A stretch of 64,000 nucleotides of DNA from Sneathiella sp. (GCF_002694385.1 NZ_NZMB01000016.1:9275-73274), one strand, 5' to 3'; shown: positions 36,778-47,465, numbered from the stretch's first letter. Notes: a model not told the origin generated them from the letters alone. Numbers and translations: made by a program.

Positions 36778-39700
36778 TTACGAACATCCGCTGGTGGAAC
36801 CGCAGGTATCGCATTTCATGCAGGTTCCATTGCGCACAAGGGTGAAATTGCCGCATTCGCCACAGCTATCGCCCTCATATCCTTTCATGCGCGCTTCCAT
36901 GACGCGGCTGAGCCGGTCAGATCCGGCGGCGGCACTCGATGATCCGCCGCCCGCGCTGACACTGGCGGCCGCCACGGCCCCGGCGGCGCCGAAACTGGCT
37001 GCCGCCGCACTCACCTGGCCTTCACCAAGGCTCATGCTCATGGCGGAAAGGCCGCCCTGCAGCACCTCGAAATTATTGGCGCGGACATAGCCCGTGGAGG
37101 CAAGGTTGATGACATTATTGATGGCCGCCGGGTTGCGCGCGACTTCATCATCGGTAATCTTCGCCTGCGCCTCGCCACCGCCGATGGCGTCGGTGCGCAG
37201 ATCATCCACCGCCACATGAGCCAGATCATTGCGACCGAGATAGGAAATCGCCAGCTCGCGGAACAGGTAATCAAGGATTGAGGTGGACATCTTGATGGCA
37301 TCATTGCCCTCGACAATGCCCGAGGGTTCAAAGCGCGTGAAGGTATAGGCCTCAACGAATTCCTCAAGCGGCACGCCATATTGCAGGCCGATGGAAATAG
37401 CGATGGCGAAGTTATTCATCAGGCTGCGGAAGGCCGCGCCTTCCTTATGCATATCGATAAACACTTCACCGAGATTGCCGTCATCATATTCACCGGTCCG
37501 CAAATAAACCTTGTGCCCGCCGACCACGGCTTTCTGGGTATAGCCTTTGCGCCGGGTCGGCAGCTTCTTGCGCTCCGACACCAGCCGTTCGACAATCCGT
37601 TCGGCCACCACATTGCTGGCCGCTGCGGGAGAAACCTTCACCTCTTCCTGCACGTCCTCATAATCTTCCTCATCAAAGGTAAGGGCGGAGAGGGGCTGGC
37701 TCAGCTTGGAGCCATCGCGATAAAGCGCGTTGGCTTTGAGCGCCAGCTTCCAGGAGAGGAGATACGCCTCCTTGCAATCCTCAACCGTGGCGCTGTTGGC
37801 CATATTGATGGTCTTCGAGATGGCGCCGGAAATAAAGGGCTGCGCCGCCGCCATCATGCGGATATGGCTTTCCACGGATAACAGGCGGGTGCCTTTGCGG
37901 CCGCAGGGGTTGGCACAATCGAAGACAGGCAGATGCTCGTCTTTCAGATGCGGCGCACCTTCCAGTGTCATCGCGCCGCAGCAATAGCTGTTGGCGGCTT
38001 CAACTTCCAGACGGGTGAAGCCGATGGCAGCCAGCAGATCGAAGCCGTAATCATTGAGATCATCGGCATCGAGCCCCAGCACATCTGCGCAGAAATCTTC
38101 GCCAAGCGTGAATTTGTTAAAGGCGAATTTGATATCAAAGCTGCTGGCAAGGGAGGCTTCCAGCTTCTCCAGCACCTCATCGGTGAAGCCTTTCGTCCTG
38201 AGGGCTTCATGATTGACGCCGGGCGCATTTTCAAGCGTGCCATGGCCGACCGCATAGTCGATGATATCTTTTGTCTCTGCCCGGCTGTAGCCAAGATGGG
38301 CGAGGGCCTCGGGCACCGTGCGGTTGATGATCTTGAAATAGCCGCCACCGGCCAGCTTCTTGAATTTGACGATAGCGAAATCCGGCTCAATCCCCGTGGT
38401 GTCGCAATCCATGACGAGGCCAATGGTCCCCGTCGGCGCAATCACGGAAACCTGCGCATTGCGATACCCATGGGTTTTCCCAAGTTCAAGCGCGTCGTCC
38501 CAGGCCTTTTTTGCCGCATCCGCCAGCCCATCTTCCGGGCAGTTGATGGCATCAAGCGGGACAGGAAGGACATGCAGCGCCTCATAGCCGTCATTCAGGC
38601 CATAGGCGGCGTTGCGGTGATTGCGGATCACGCGCAGCATGTGGTTCGCATTTTTTTTGTATCCGGGGAATGCCCCAAGCTCGGACGCCATTTCGGCGCT
38701 GGTCCGATAGGCAACGCCGGTCATCACCGCGGTGATCGCCGCGCAAAGCGCTCGGCCTTCTGCGGAATCATAGGATAGGCCGCGCGCCATCAGCAGGCCG
38801 CCGATATTGGCATAGCCAAGGCCGAGAGTACGGAATTTATAGCTGAGCTTCGCAATCTCCTCCGACGGGAACTGCGCCATCAGGACGGAGATTTCAAGCG
38901 TCACCGTCCAGACCCGGACGGCATGCTCAAACGCCTCGATATCGAAGCTTTTGTCGGCGCGGCGGAAAGTCATCAGGTTGAGAGACGCGAGATTGCACGC
39001 CGTGTTATCGAGGAACATATATTCCGAACAGGGGTTGGAGGCGTTGATCCGGCCGTCCTCCGGGCAGGTGTGCCAATCATTGATGGTGGTGTCATACTGC
39101 AACCCCGGATCGGCCGACTGCCACGCGGCTTCGCCGATCTGATCCCACAAATCGCGGGCCTTGACGGTTTTCGCGACTTTTCCGTCGGTGCGGCGAGTCA
39201 GGTTCCAGTCGCCATCCCGCAGCACCGCTTCGATGAAATCATCGGTAACGCGGACGGAATTATTGGAATTCTGCCCTGATACCGTGAGATAAGCGGCCGA
39301 ATCCCAATCTGTATCATAGGTTGGAAATTCGATTTCGGTGTAACCCTGCTTTGCAAACTGGATAACCCGCTGGATATAATTTTCCGGCACCATCGCCTTG
39401 CGCGCGCCGATAATTGCCTTTTTGAGAGCGGGGTTTTCAGCCGGAATGAAGGCTTCATCGCCTTCAATCTCCTGACAGGCCTTGATGACATTGTTCAGGT
39501 GAATGTTGCACAGCTTCGATCCGGCAACGAGGGAGGCAACCTTCTGCTCCTCCACCGCCTTCCAGCCAATATATTCCTCAATGTCCGGATGGTCGATATC
39601 CAGCGTCACCATCTTGGCCGCGCGCCGCGTGGTCCCACCGGATTTAATCGCGCCTGCCGCCCGATCGCCGATTTTGAGGAAGCTCATCAGGCCGGAGGAT

Positions 39701-40449
39701 TTTCCGCCGCCCGATAGCCGCTCGCCTTCGCTGCGCAGGCTTGAAAAATTGGTGCCGGTACCGGAGCCATATTTGAACAGCCGCGCCTCCCGCACCCACA
39801 GGTCCATGATTCCGCCCTCATTGACCAGATCATCGTCGACCGACTGGATGAAGCAGGCGTGGGGCTGCGGATGCTCATAGGAGCTTTCGGATTTTTTCAG
39901 TTTTCCGGTCTTGAAATCCACATAGGAATGCCCCTGTGCCGGTCCATCAATGCCATAGGCCCAGTGCAGGCCCGTGTTGAACCACTGCGGCGAATTAGGG
40001 GCGCCCATCTGGCTCGCCAGCATAAAGCGCATTTCATCGAAATAGGCGCGGGCGTCTTCCTCACCGTCGAAATAGCCGCCTTTCCAGCCCCAGTAGGCCC
40101 AAGTTCCAGCCAACCGATCAAACACCTCTGTCGAGGATGTCTCGCCAATATAACGATCCTCTTCAGACAGTTCGGCAAGCGCCTCCTCATCGGCGGCCTG
40201 CTTCCACAGCCATTCCGGCACATCCTTTTCCGCAACCGGTTTCAGCCGCGCCGGAACACCTGCCTTGCGGAAATATTTCTGGGCGATGATATCGCAGGCC
40301 ACCTGCGACCAGCTTGCGGGCACGTCAATGCCTTCCAGCCGGAAGACGACCGATCCATCCGGATTGCGGATTTCACTCGTTGTCTGTCTGAATTTGATGC
40401 TTGCGTAAGGGGATGAATCTTGTTTGGTGAACCGTCGCTCTATACGCAT
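36778..40449 (-). CDS. nrdJ: Vitamin B12-dependent (class II) ribonucleotide reductase
   Basis: Reduces ribonucleotides to deoxyribonucleotides using adenosylcobalamin, independent of oxygen. The 1223-residue protein shows the catalytic segment [25 protein letters not shown] with the NxCxE residues, [19 protein letters not shown], and the C-terminal cysteine-rich tail [22 protein letters not shown], likely a zinc ribbon with the redox cysteines. The track starts at 40464, but the ATG at 40449 (MRIERRFTK) has GGAAGG upstream and fits better. No cobalamin riboswitch was recognised in the leader, but two NrdR-box-like sequences were. No other ribonucleotide reductase is in the window. Confidence 0.96.
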   Translation of the reverse strand: MRIERRFTKQDSSPYASIKFRQTTSEIRNPDGSVVFRLEGIDVPASWSQVACDIIAQKYFRKAGVPARLKPVAEKDVPEWLWKQAADEEALAELSEEDRYIGETSSTEVFDRLAGTWAYWGWKGGYFDGEEDARAYFDEMRFMLASQMGAPNSPQWFNTGLHWAYGIDGPAQGHSYVDFKTGKLKKSESSYEHPQPHACFIQSVDDDLVNEGGIMDLWVREARLFKYGSGTGTNFSSLRSEGERLSGGGKSSGLMSFLKIGDRAAGAIKSGGTTRRAAKMVTLDIDHPDIEEYIGWKAVEEQKVASLVAGSKLCNIHLNNVIKACQEIEGDEAFIPAENPALKKAIIGARKAMVPENYIQRVIQFAKQGYTEIEFPTYDTDWDSAAYLTVSGQNSNNSVRVTDDFIEAVLRDGDWNLTRRTDGKVAKTVKARDLWDQIGEAAWQSADPGLQYDTTINDWHTCPEDGRINASNPCSEYMFLDNTACNLASLNLMTFRRADKSFDIEAFEHAVRVWTVTLEISVLMAQFPSEEIAKLSYKFRTLGLGYANIGGLLMARGLSYDSAEGRALCAAITAVMTGVAYRTSAEMASELGAFPGYKKNANHMLRVIRNHRNAAYGLNDGYEALHVLPVPLDAINCPEDGLADAAKKAWDDALELGKTHGYRNAQVSVIAPTGTIGLVMDCDTTGIEPDFAIVKFKKLAGGGYFKIINRTVPEALAHLGYSRAETKDIIDYAVGHGTLENAPGVNHEALRTKGFTDEVLEKLEASLASSFDIKFAFNKFTLGEDFCADVLGLDADDLNDYGFDLLAAIGFTRLEVEAANSYCCGAMTLEGAPHLKDEHLPVFDCANPCGRKGTRLLSVESHIRMMAAAQPFISGAISKTINMANSATVEDCKEAYLLSWKLALKANALYRDGSKLSQPLSALTFDEEDYEDVQEEVKVSPAAASNVVAERIVERLVSERKKLPTRRKGYTQKAVVGGHKVYLRTGEYDDGNLGEVFIDMHKEGAAFRSLMNNFAIAISIGLQYGVPLEEFVEAYTFTRFEPSGIVEGNDAIKMSTSILDYLFRELAISYLGRNDLAHVAVDDLRTDAIGGGEAQAKITDDEVARNPAAINNVINLASTGYVRANNFEVLQGGLSAMSMSLGEGQVSAAAASFGAAGAVAAASVSAGGGSSSAAAGSDRLSRVMEARMKGYEGDSCGECGNFTLVRNGTCMKCDTCGSTSGCS

Positions 40450-40557
40450 CTTCAGGCCTTCCATTATACTGAATTAAAGTCGTTCCTGTCGGAGCGGAAT
40501 ATTTGCCTGAAACGCCGGAAAACACAGGCGGGAGCAGCTCCCTCTCATTTCCAACGC

Positions 40558-40573
40558 CTACCATATATAGTAG
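40558..40573 (-). promoter_or_regulatory. Candidate NrdR box 1 upstream of nrdJ
   Basis: CTACCATATATAGTAG matches the NrdR consensus core (CWATATATWG) at nine of ten positions and is nearly palindromic. It lies about 110 bases before the nrdJ start. NrdR is the ATP/dATP-sensing repressor of ribonucleotide reductase genes. Confidence 0.5.
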
Positions 40574-40633
40574 GCAAAATCCCCCCAACTGCATAGGATC
40601 ATGTCATCAGATTTTGGGGTGTCAACCGCAAAA

Positions 40634-40649
40634 AATCTAGATTTAGTGG
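40634..40649 (-). promoter_or_regulatory. Candidate NrdR box 2 upstream of nrdJ
   Basis: The core CTAGATTTAG followed by TG departs from the NrdR core at two positions. It is 76 bases from box 1, about seven helical turns; paired NrdR boxes are usually closer (about three turns), which lowers confidence. Confidence 0.3.
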
Positions 40650-40895
40650 CTAAAATTTTATCAATCGCGAAATATGGCGGTTTCGTGACAGTTAAGGGAT
40701 TTTATGGTTAACAAGAAAATCGGCGTCCGTTGTAGAAAAGCAACGCTGTAACAGACAAAGAGATGGACCGGGCAGAATCAACCGGGCAGGGGCGGCGGAT
40801 TGCGTCCGCAACACGAAAAGTTAGACTGGACGAACGGTCCTGTGAATGCCATATTCCGGGCAAATATTCATGCTTTCCTATGAGAGACGAGCGAT

Positions 40896-41258
40896 ATGGC
40901 GACGATTGGCACAAGGTTATATACATGGTGGCGGGGGGAACAGGTCGGTGAAGACCAGTTCGGCAATCACTATTACCGTGAAAAAGGCAAGCCGACCGGC
41001 CCTGTCGGGCGGGAGCGACGCTGGGTTCTCTATAAGGGGGATCCGGAGGCTTCCAAGGTGCCGCCTGCGTGGCATATCTGGTTGCATTACACGACGGACA
41101 AGCTGCCCGATGATCAGGCGCTCGAAAAAGCGCCCTGGATCGAGGAACACCGCCCGAACCTGACCGGCACCGAATTTGCCTATCGCCCGGACGGCTCTAT
41201 CCTGAAAGGGGGCAAGCGGCAGAAAGGCACCGGCGATTATGAGGCGTGGCGTCCCTGA
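40896..41258 (+). CDS. NADH:ubiquinone oxidoreductase accessory subunit, NDUFA12 family
   Basis: A 120-residue homologue of the mitochondrial complex I subunit NDUFA12 (B17.2), one of the few accessory subunits shared with alphaproteobacteria. Seen are GTRLYTWWRGEQVGEDQFGNHYYREK, RRWVLYKG, and PPAWHIWLHYTTDKLP, then a short C-terminal tail ending GDYEAWRP. It likely docks at the matrix-side (cytoplasmic) arm of complex I. It heads a run with mlaD and a DUF2155 gene, an arrangement common in this class. Confidence 0.93.
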   Translation: MATIGTRLYTWWRGEQVGEDQFGNHYYREKGKPTGPVGRERRWVLYKGDPEASKVPPAWHIWLHYTTDKLPDDQALEKAPWIEEHRPNLTGTEFAYRPDGSILKGGKRQKGTGDYEAWRP

Positions 41259-41303
41259 CCGGAACAGCGGTATGGCCGCTGCGGCCAAGCGAAGGAGAAG
41301 TGC

Positions 41304-41798
41304 ATGAACAGTAATATCGTGGAAACCGTCATCGGCGCCGTGGTTCTGGCCTTTGCGGCGATCTTTCTGGTCTTCGCCTATCGCACGGCCGATGTCGGCA
41401 CCGGCGGCGGCGGGATCAATCTGTCCGCGTCCTTCGACAGCGTGGACGGCCTTAATGTCGGCAGCGATGTACGGATGAGCGGCATCAAAATAGGCACGGT
41501 CACCTCACAGACACTTGATCCGCAAAGCTACCGCGCCGTCTTGCGGATCAGCCTCAATGAAGATATCGAACTGCCGGAGGACAGCTCCGCCAAGATCACG
41601 TCAAGCGGCCTGCTCGGAAGCAATTACCTGTTGCTGACGCCCGGAGGCTCCGATGATATGCTGCAGGATGGCGGTTCCATCAGCTATACGCAAGGGGCGG
41701 TCAATATCCAGGATCTGATTGCCCAGGCCATCTTCTCCAGCGGCAACAGTAGCGGCGGGGGCAGCAAAAACAGTGGCGATGCCGGTGCGGACAAGTAA
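41304..41798 (+). CDS. mlaD: Outer-membrane lipid asymmetry transporter subunit MlaD
   Basis: A 164-residue MCE-domain protein anchored in the inner membrane by one N-terminal helix (about residues 5-24). The MCE domain reads INLSASFDSVDGLNVGSDVRMSGIKIGTVTS, and SGLLGSNYLLLTPGG follows. It binds phospholipids for retrograde transport between outer and inner membranes. The C-terminus is a glycine/serine/lysine-rich tail. A GAAGGAGAAG ribosome-binding site precedes the ATG. The partner genes mlaE, mlaF and mlaB are not in the window. Confidence 0.93.
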   Translation: MNSNIVETVIGAVVLAFAAIFLVFAYRTADVGTGGGGINLSASFDSVDGLNVGSDVRMSGIKIGTVTSQTLDPQSYRAVLRISLNEDIELPEDSSAKITSSGLLGSNYLLLTPGGSDDMLQDGGSISYTQGAVNIQDLIAQAIFSSGNSSGGGSKNSGDAGADK

Positions 41799-41813
41799 CC
41801 GGGCGATAGCATC

Positions 41814-42419
41814 TTGACCCTTTCCCGACAGAAATTCCTCCTATCATACCGCGCCATATCAGGCATGGCGGCCCTGATTGTCGGCGGTGTGATGCTGAAC
41901 GGTATCCTTCTGTCTCCCGCGCAGGCCGATCCGATGGAGGGCGATGCCGTTATCCTGCGCGCCCTTGATAAGGTGACGGCGCGGACAAGTGATCTTGAGA
42001 TTCCCATCGGCGAATATGCGACCTTTGGCTCCCTCACCATTCTGCCGCAGAAATGCCTGAAGCGCCCGCCGGAAGAAACGCCGGAGACCACGGCTTTCCT
42101 TGAAATTACTGAACATCTTAACAGCGCCGACATGGACGCGGCCAGCCACACGGCAACCGCCCGCATCATAACGCCAGCGGAAACGCCCGCCGCGGCACCG
42201 TCGGGCGAGCCTCTGCCACCTCCATCAGACAGCAACGCCGCGCCGCCCGTTAACACGGAAAATACGGCAAACGATCAGAATAGGGGGATTGTGCGTTTGT
42301 TCACCGGCTGGATGTTCGCCTCCAGCCCCGCGATCAATGCGCTGGAACATCCCGTTTATGATGTCTGGGTGATCGACTGCAAGATTTCAGACCCAGACAA
42401 ACCTTCCGGCAAGGAATAG
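41814..42419 (+). CDS. DUF2155 domain-containing exported protein
   Basis: A 201-residue protein with an N-terminal signal peptide (RAISGMAALIVGGVMLNGILLSPAQA). The DUF2155 domain is split by a proline/alanine-rich, low-complexity insert (about residues 118-155). Its first half has KVTARTSDLEIPIGEYATFGSLTI and CLKRPPEETPET; its second half has LFTGWMFASSPAINALEHPVYDVWVIDC. The two cysteines may pair in the periplasm. The start appears to be TTG. Its 3' end overlaps the convergent aat gene by 64 bases. Function is unknown, but the neighbourhood with NDUFA12 and aat is conserved in the class. Confidence 0.88.
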   Translation: MTLSRQKFLLSYRAISGMAALIVGGVMLNGILLSPAQADPMEGDAVILRALDKVTARTSDLEIPIGEYATFGSLTILPQKCLKRPPEETPETTAFLEITEHLNSADMDAASHTATARIITPAETPAAAPSGEPLPPPSDSNAAPPVNTENTANDQNRGIVRLFTGWMFASSPAINALEHPVYDVWVIDCKISDPDKPSGKE

Positions 42420-43006
42420 AAATCGGCGTCAATCTCCTGCGCGTCCCGCAGCAGGCGCAGATATTCCCGTCGATCAATTTCGATGGCGCCGAAGCGGGCC
42501 AGATGCGGCGTTATAAACTGGGCGTCCAGCACGGCATAACCACCCCGGATCAGCCGCGCGACCAGATGGACAAGCGCTACTTTGCTGGCATCCGTTTCCC
42601 TTGAAAACATGCTTTCACCGCAAAAGACGCCCTTGAAAGCGACGCCATAGAGCCCGCCGACCAGCTCGCCCGCGCGCCAGCATTCAACGCTGTGGGCATA
42701 GCCCGCATAATGCAGCTCAGCATAGAGATCAAGGATTGTCCGGTTGATCCAGGTGGCATGGCGGCCCGGTCGGGAGGCCGCGCATTCGCGCATAACGCGG
42801 CGAAAATCACGGTCCACCGTCACGTCGAACGGCATCCGACGCACGGTCTTCGCAAGACTGCGTGGCACATGAAAAGAATGAAGCGGGAATATTCCCCGCG
42901 TCTCCGGCTCCACCCAGTATATATCCGGATCACTGGCGCTGTCCGCCATCGGAAAAATGCCGACGCTATAGGCAGCAAGCAAGGTTTCGATCGTGATCAC
43001 GGTCAT
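42356..43006 (-). CDS. aat: Leucyl/phenylalanyl-tRNA-protein transferase
   Basis: Adds leucine or phenylalanine to N-terminal arginine or lysine of proteins, creating an N-degron for ClpAPS. The 216-residue sequence shows LLAAYSVGIFPMADSASDPDIYWVEPETRGIFPL, VDRDFRRVMRECA, HSVECWRAGELVGGLYGV, and CGESMFSR, all diagnostic. I use the ATG at 43006; the track adds two codons from a TTG. It begins 15 bases after accC and is probably co-transcribed with accB-accC. Its end overlaps DUF2155 antisense by 64 bases. Confidence 0.95.
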   Translation of the reverse strand: MTVITIETLLAAYSVGIFPMADSASDPDIYWVEPETRGIFPLHSFHVPRSLAKTVRRMPFDVTVDRDFRRVMRECAASRPGRHATWINRTILDLYAELHYAGYAHSVECWRAGELVGGLYGVAFKGVFCGESMFSRETDASKVALVHLVARLIRGGYAVLDAQFITPHLARFGAIEIDRREYLRLLRDAQEIDADFYSLPEGLSGSEILQSITQTS

Positions 43007-43021
43007 CGACAAAAACGCGCT

Positions 43022-44362
43022 TCAGCGCGCGGCAATGAATTTCTCCAGCCAGTGAATGTCATAGCGTCCGGCTCGGAAATCCTCGTTATGAACAATTTCC
43101 TGATGCAGGGGCAGAGTGGTCTTGATGCCGCTCACGACAAACTCCTGAAGCGCCCGGTCGAGCCGCATCAGGCATTCCTCGCGGCTGCCCGCATGGATGA
43201 TCAGCTTGGCGATCAGGCTGTCATAATAGGGCGGGATGTTATAGCCGGTGTAAAGACCGCTGTCGATCCGCACACCAAGGCCGCCCGGCACATGAAATTC
43301 AGTAATCGGGCCGGGGCTTGCCGCAAAAGTATGCGGATCTTCCGCCGTGACACGGCATTCGATGGCATGGCCATTGAACTTGATATCCTCCTGCCGGAGA
43401 TCGAGCGGCAGGCCCGCCGCCACATTGATCTGCGCCTGGACAAGGTCAATGCCGGTGATCATCTCGGTGACCGGATGCTCCACCTGCAGGCGGGTGTTCA
43501 TTTCAATAAAATAGAACTCGCCATTCTCAAACAGGAACTCGATAGTGCCGACACCTTCATAACGCATATCGCGGATGGCGTCGGAGACCGTCTTGCCGAT
43601 CCGCGCGCGCAGTTCCTCGGTGATAACAGGTGAGGGGCTTTCCTCCACCGCCTTCTGATGGCGCCGTTGAAGCGAACAGTCGCGCTCGCCCAGATGCACC
43701 ACATTGCCCTTGCCGTCGGCGAGCACCTGAATTTCGATATGGCGCGGACCGCTCAGGTATTTTTCCATATAGACGGCATCATCGCCAAAAGCGAGATTGG
43801 CTTCTGATCGGGCGGAGGAAAAGGCCTCCGACAGTGCCTCACGGTTGAGGGCCACCTTCATGCCACGTCCGCCGCCACCGGCCGACGCCTTGATGATGAC
43901 CGGATAACCGATGCGCGCCGCTTCCTGCTCCGCCTGCTGCAGGGTACGCACTTCCCCCTCCGATCCCGGCACGCAGGGCACGCCGAGCTTGCGCATGGTT
44001 TCCTTCGCCGTGATCTTGTCGCCCATCATGCGGATATGATCGGCGGACGGGCCGATAAACTTGATGCCATGGGCGGTGACGATATCGACGAATTTGGCAT
44101 TTTCCGACAGGAAGCCATAGCCCGGATGGATGGCGTCCGCATTGGTCACTTCCGCCGCCGCGATGATCGAGGGGATATTGAGATAGCTCTGCGCCGAGCT
44201 CGCCGGGCCGATACAGACGCTTTCATCGGCGAGACGCACATGCATGGCATCCGCATCGGCGGAGGAATGGACGGCCACCGTCTTGATGCCCATCTCGCGG
44301 CAGGCGCGATGAATACGGAGCGCGATTTCGCCGCGATTGGCGATCAGGATTTTTTCAAACAT
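43022..44362 (-). CDS. accC: Acetyl-CoA carboxylase, biotin carboxylase subunit
   Basis: ATP- and bicarbonate-dependent carboxylation of biotin on AccB, the first half of malonyl-CoA synthesis. The N-terminus [20 protein letters not shown], the ATP-grasp glycine loop [16 protein letters not shown], and the catalytic [14 protein letters not shown] are all clear. The 446-residue length is standard. The ATG at 44362 is preceded by AGG and matches the family start; the track adds a TTG extension. It follows accB by 14 bases in an aroQ-accB-accC-aat operon. Confidence 0.98.
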   Translation of the reverse strand: MFEKILIANRGEIALRIHRACREMGIKTVAVHSSADADAMHVRLADESVCIGPASSAQSYLNIPSIIAAAEVTNADAIHPGYGFLSENAKFVDIVTAHGIKFIGPSADHIRMMGDKITAKETMRKLGVPCVPGSEGEVRTLQQAEQEAARIGYPVIIKASAGGGGRGMKVALNREALSEAFSSARSEANLAFGDDAVYMEKYLSGPRHIEIQVLADGKGNVVHLGERDCSLQRRHQKAVEESPSPVITEELRARIGKTVSDAIRDMRYEGVGTIEFLFENGEFYFIEMNTRLQVEHPVTEMITGIDLVQAQINVAAGLPLDLRQEDIKFNGHAIECRVTAEDPHTFAASPGPITEFHVPGGLGVRIDSGLYTGYNIPPYYDSLIAKLIIHAGSREECLMRLDRALQEFVVSGIKTTLPLHQEIVHNEDFRAGRYDIHWLEKFIAAR

Positions 44363-44376
44363 CGAACCTGCCAACG

Positions 44377-44820
44377 TTACTCAAGAATGACAAGCGGCTG
44401 ACCGAATTCCACCGGCTCTTCATTATCCACCAGCACACGGGCTACCTTACCCGCCTTCGGCGCCGCGATCGGGTTCATGGTTTTCATGGCTTCGACAATC
44501 AGCAGCGTCTGACCCTGGCTGACCACATCACCCGGCCGCACGAATGGGGCCGCGCCCGGCTCCGGCGCCAGATAGATGGTGCCGACCATCGGGGATTTGA
44601 CCGCGCCCGGATGGTCATCAGCCGCCGCCGCAGGGGCTGCTGCCGCTGTCGCCGGATGGGCTACAGGCGCGCCGCCCATAACCACCGGCGCCGCCGACGT
44701 GCCGCGCGACAGCCGGAGGCGATGATCTTCGCTCTCGATCTCGATCTCGCCCAGGCCCGTTTCATTCATGATCTCGGCCAGTTCCCGGATCACCTCTTTG
44801 TCGATGTTCAGTTTTTTCAT
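44377..44820 (-). CDS. accB: Biotin carboxyl carrier protein of acetyl-CoA carboxylase
   Basis: The 147-residue carrier is biotinylated at the lysine in EAMKTMN near residue 113 and shuttles carboxyl groups between AccC and the carboxyltransferase. The N-terminal part ([29 protein letters not shown]) is typical, followed by an Ala/Pro linker (about residues 55-70). The threonine in AMKTMN instead of the E. coli AMKMMN is common in alphaproteobacteria. The start at 44820 (ATG) is favoured over the track's TTG extension. It lies between aroQ and accC. Confidence 0.96.
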   Translation of the reverse strand: MKKLNIDKEVIRELAEIMNETGLGEIEIESEDHRLRLSRGTSAAPVVMGGAPVAHPATAAAAPAAAADDHPGAVKSPMVGTIYLAPEPGAAPFVRPGDVVSQGQTLLIVEAMKTMNPIAAPKAGKVARVLVDNEEPVEFGQPLVILE

Positions 44821-44841
44821 AATGTCCAAGTCTCGGTTACT

Positions 44842-45279
44842 CTAGTCAATCAGTTCGGCAAGCGCCTCAAGGGCCAGAACATAGCCTTTTGCCCCAAATC
44901 CGCAGATAACGCCAGCGGCAACAGCGGATATATAACTATGATGGCGGAATTCTTCACGCGAAAAAATATTTGAAAGATGCACCTCCACCACCGGCAGGCC
45001 CGTTGCCTTGATGGCATCGGCCAGCGCGACGGAGGTATGAGTATAGGCGGCGGCATTGAGAATAATGCCGCCATGCCGCTCGGCCGCGTCCTGAATGGCA
45101 TCCACCAGATCGCCCTCGTTGTTACTCTGGAAGAAGGCAACGTCAAGCCCCAGCGTCTCGCCATGGGCGCGGGTCAGGGTCTCGATATCGGCAAGGGTTG
45201 TATGCCCGTAAATCTCCGGCTCGCGGCGGCCGAGCAGATTGAGGTTTGGCCCGTTGATAATAATGACTGACTTACCCAT
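44842..45279 (-). CDS. aroQ: 3-dehydroquinate dehydratase, type II
   Basis: Dehydrates 3-dehydroquinate in the shikimate pathway; the dodecameric type II form. The 145 residues include [20 protein letters not shown] with the catalytic arginine and tyrosine, [19 protein letters not shown], and [21 protein letters not shown] with the catalytic histidine. It is the first gene of aroQ-accB-accC-aat; the junction with accB is 21 bases. The sequence upstream changes abruptly to AT-rich DNA around 45360. Confidence 0.97.
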   Translation of the reverse strand: MGKSVIIINGPNLNLLGRREPEIYGHTTLADIETLTRAHGETLGLDVAFFQSNNEGDLVDAIQDAAERHGGIILNAAAYTHTSVALADAIKATGLPVVEVHLSNIFSREEFRHHSYISAVAAGVICGFGAKGYVLALEALAELID

Positions 45280-45359
45280 ACCTTAATCCCCCGGAGCATT
45301 CCCCGAAAAGCCCGCAACCGGCCCGCAGCGCACCGCCACCAGCCAAACTGCCCCCTTAT

Positions 45360-47465
45360 ACAGAAGTCTTCCCCAAGTTTAAAGCAGTTGTGAAAATTAG
45401 TCGATGCGGGAGATCGAAGCAGTTTTTTTTATAAGTCAATTAATATTTGTTGGCCCAAACTGCAAAATGTCTTTTCAAAAATAGTTACTTATTTTCTCGC
45501 AACCATTTCTCGGCGTTTTCAATTGCTAACACCCAGTCTCTATTATTCATTTTTTCCCGAAGATCGAGCATACCTGTTTGCTTTGTCTGCATTCCATAGC
45601 GTCTAGCAACTTCGTACCATTTTACAGCTTCAACCAAATTTTTCTTAACACCTTTACCGCTTTCATACATTTTCCCAAGTCGGTAGGGTGCAAGCATGGA
45701 GTCGGTTTCTTTAGTACAGAGCAAGTATAGATCAAAAGCCTTTTCCAAATTAGATTCTACGCCAATCCCTTTCTCATAGATGTAGCCAAGCCAGTAATTA
45801 CCTTCTTTAGCGCCAGCTGCAATAGCTCTTTCTATTGTCGATTTTGCGAGAATTACATCTTTTTGCGCGTAGTCTCCATTAAGATAAGCAAGACCTAGAA
45901 CCATAATGGAAATCGGAGATCCTTGTTTAGCAGCTAACTTATACCAATGATAACCTTTGGCTCTGTCTTGATGTACTCCCAATCCCATTGAGTAAAGGCT
46001 CGCAATTTTTTCCTGAGCGGCAACATACCCACCTTCCGCAGACTTTTCATACCAATAAGCCGCATCCTGCATACAAGAGTCATTGCCGAAAGAGTTAGTT
46101 GAGTATTTATTCTTACCACAAGTCCATCCATGTTTATCGTAAAAATCCGGATCGTTTAGAACTTGGTAAGTAGCCGATTCAAACAAACGCCCAAGGTAAT
46201 ATTGACCCTCAGGATCACCGCTTTTCGCCAGCTCGCTCAATATGGCATAGGCTTCCCTAAATTGAGATGAATTTAACGTTGTGATACCAGCCTTTAGATC
46301 AGATTTTGATACACTTTCTGACATTGCATGCGATTGCAAAGATAAGGAAACTGCCAATGCCAAGCAAAATATAACCGGGAGAAGAAGAAAGTATCTCATG
46401 TTTATACCACAAACTATGAATGCAAATTATGTTGATTTATACAACCATTCATGATTGTATTTAAATATATATTGTAGTCTGAAGGGGCAAATTATGAGTA
46501 ACTTTGATGATTTCGTGGCTGAAGTAAATAGCACTACCACCGCGAATCCAAGTCTGGCAGCAAATCCATCTGGATTGCAGCAGGTTTTAGGAAATATCGC
46601 AGATAAGTACGGCATCGTAATGATCTCCTCTGTTTATGGGGGTATCTCTTCAGGAATTGGTCAAAATCTCAGCGGAAATTTGGTTTATGATTCGGAAAAC
46701 GGACTAAAATTAAATGCTTCTGGCATAATACCAGGAACAAAAGCAGGCATAGGAGGTTCGTTGAGTGGAGACGGAATTGAATTAGGTTCACAATATAACT
46801 TAGTAAATGTCGGCATTGCGGGTGTCAGCATAAATGAGTCATTTCTCAAACATCAATTAACGATTGAAATTAATGCGGACGCAATTCCAGCCTTAATAAG
46901 TCCGACGGGCGGCACCTCATTAACCTTTGTCGAAGTAAATGACTATTTAGAGGGTGATTTTAGAGAAAAAGTCTTCGATGGGCTAGACAGTAGGAATATT
47001 GTTGAGAACGGCGTAATTACTTCTTCTGACCGCAATTTAATTTATGACGATGCGGTAACAAACTTTAAATCTGCGCTTTCAAGCGGCAAAACCTTTGATT
47101 TGCAAAACTATCTAGCCATCAAAGAGTTTGAATATGGAAACTACTCCAACGGTGCCGCCGTTGTTTACGAGGGCTGGGAAGCGGCCAATGTAACACGTTA
47201 CATTGAAAAAATTCCTAATTCCGGCGGCGATTACCTAATCCGCAGTGAATTAGTAATCGAGGCCACAGGAAAGAGGACTTTCGCATATTCCAGAGTTTCT
47301 GCAGACGGCATTGTGGAAGCCGAAGGTTATTATTCTGGAACTATTGATCCTTATACTGGGCGACTGGTAATTTCTACAGCAAGTGAAAATTGGAATGGTA
47401 AAACATTAAATGAACTAATCGAAGAAGTTAAAGAGAGTGTAATAAAAGATAATCAGTATAATGAT
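45360..47465. other. AT-rich island spanning the Sel1 gene and the 5' part of the Hint-protein gene
   Basis: About 2.1 kb of lower GC content lies between GC-rich aroQ and the GC-rich Hint-coding segment. Line 46681-46740 counts 21 G+C in 60, whereas 47581-47640 counts 46 in 60. The right edge falls within a few codons of the Hint domain's first cysteine (codon at 47472). No recombinase or flanking repeat was found. Horizontal acquisition, with joining to a resident Hint segment, is the inference. Confidence 0.65.
45485..46399 (-). CDS. Sel1-repeat (SLR) exported protein
   Basis: A 304-residue protein with a signal peptide (YFLLLPVIFCLALAVSLSLQSHA, cleavage near residue 25). The rest is a solenoid of Sel1-like/TPR repeats, at least five, marked by GDPEGQYYLGRLFE, GYVAAQEKIASLYSMGLGVHQDRAKGYHWY, GSPISIMVLGLAYLNGDYAQKDV, AKEGNYWLGYIYEKGIGVE and APYRLGKMYESGKGVKKNLVEAVKWY. 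Two cysteines in TCGKNKYS and NDSCMQ may form a disulfide. SLR proteins act as scaffolds for protein contacts, often periplasmic. The codon use is AT-rich. It is divergent from the Hint protein across 94 bases, so the two could be co-regulated and functionally linked. No specific function can be assigned. Confidence 0.8.
   Translation of the reverse strand: MRYFLLLPVIFCLALAVSLSLQSHAMSESVSKSDLKAGITTLNSSQFREAYAILSELAKSGDPEGQYYLGRLFESATYQVLNDPDFYDKHGWTCGKNKYSTNSFGNDSCMQDAAYWYEKSAEGGYVAAQEKIASLYSMGLGVHQDRAKGYHWYKLAAKQGSPISIMVLGLAYLNGDYAQKDVILAKSTIERAIAAGAKEGNYWLGYIYEKGIGVESNLEKAFDLYLLCTKETDSMLAPYRLGKMYESGKGVKKNLVEAVKWYEVARRYGMQTKQTGMLDLREKMNNRDWVLAIENAEKWLRENK

Larger units (their letters stand above)
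40450..40895. other. Divergent regulatory region between nrdJ and the NDUFA12-type gene
   Basis: This 446-base gap holds the nrdJ leader and two candidate NrdR boxes on the left, and the promoter of the complex I accessory gene on the right. An AT-rich stretch around 40630-40720 is the likely core promoter area. Short ORFs here (such as 40763-40951) look non-coding. No cobalamin riboswitch features were found. Confidence 0.5.

Noticed and set aside
40450-40895. Cobalamin riboswitch before nrdJ
   Set aside because: I could not find the conserved B12-box sequence or the multi-stem layout, so none is claimed.
40763-40951. Small ORF upstream of the NDUFA12-type gene
   Set aside because: It overlaps the start of a well-supported gene, has no ribosome-binding site and no recognisable content.
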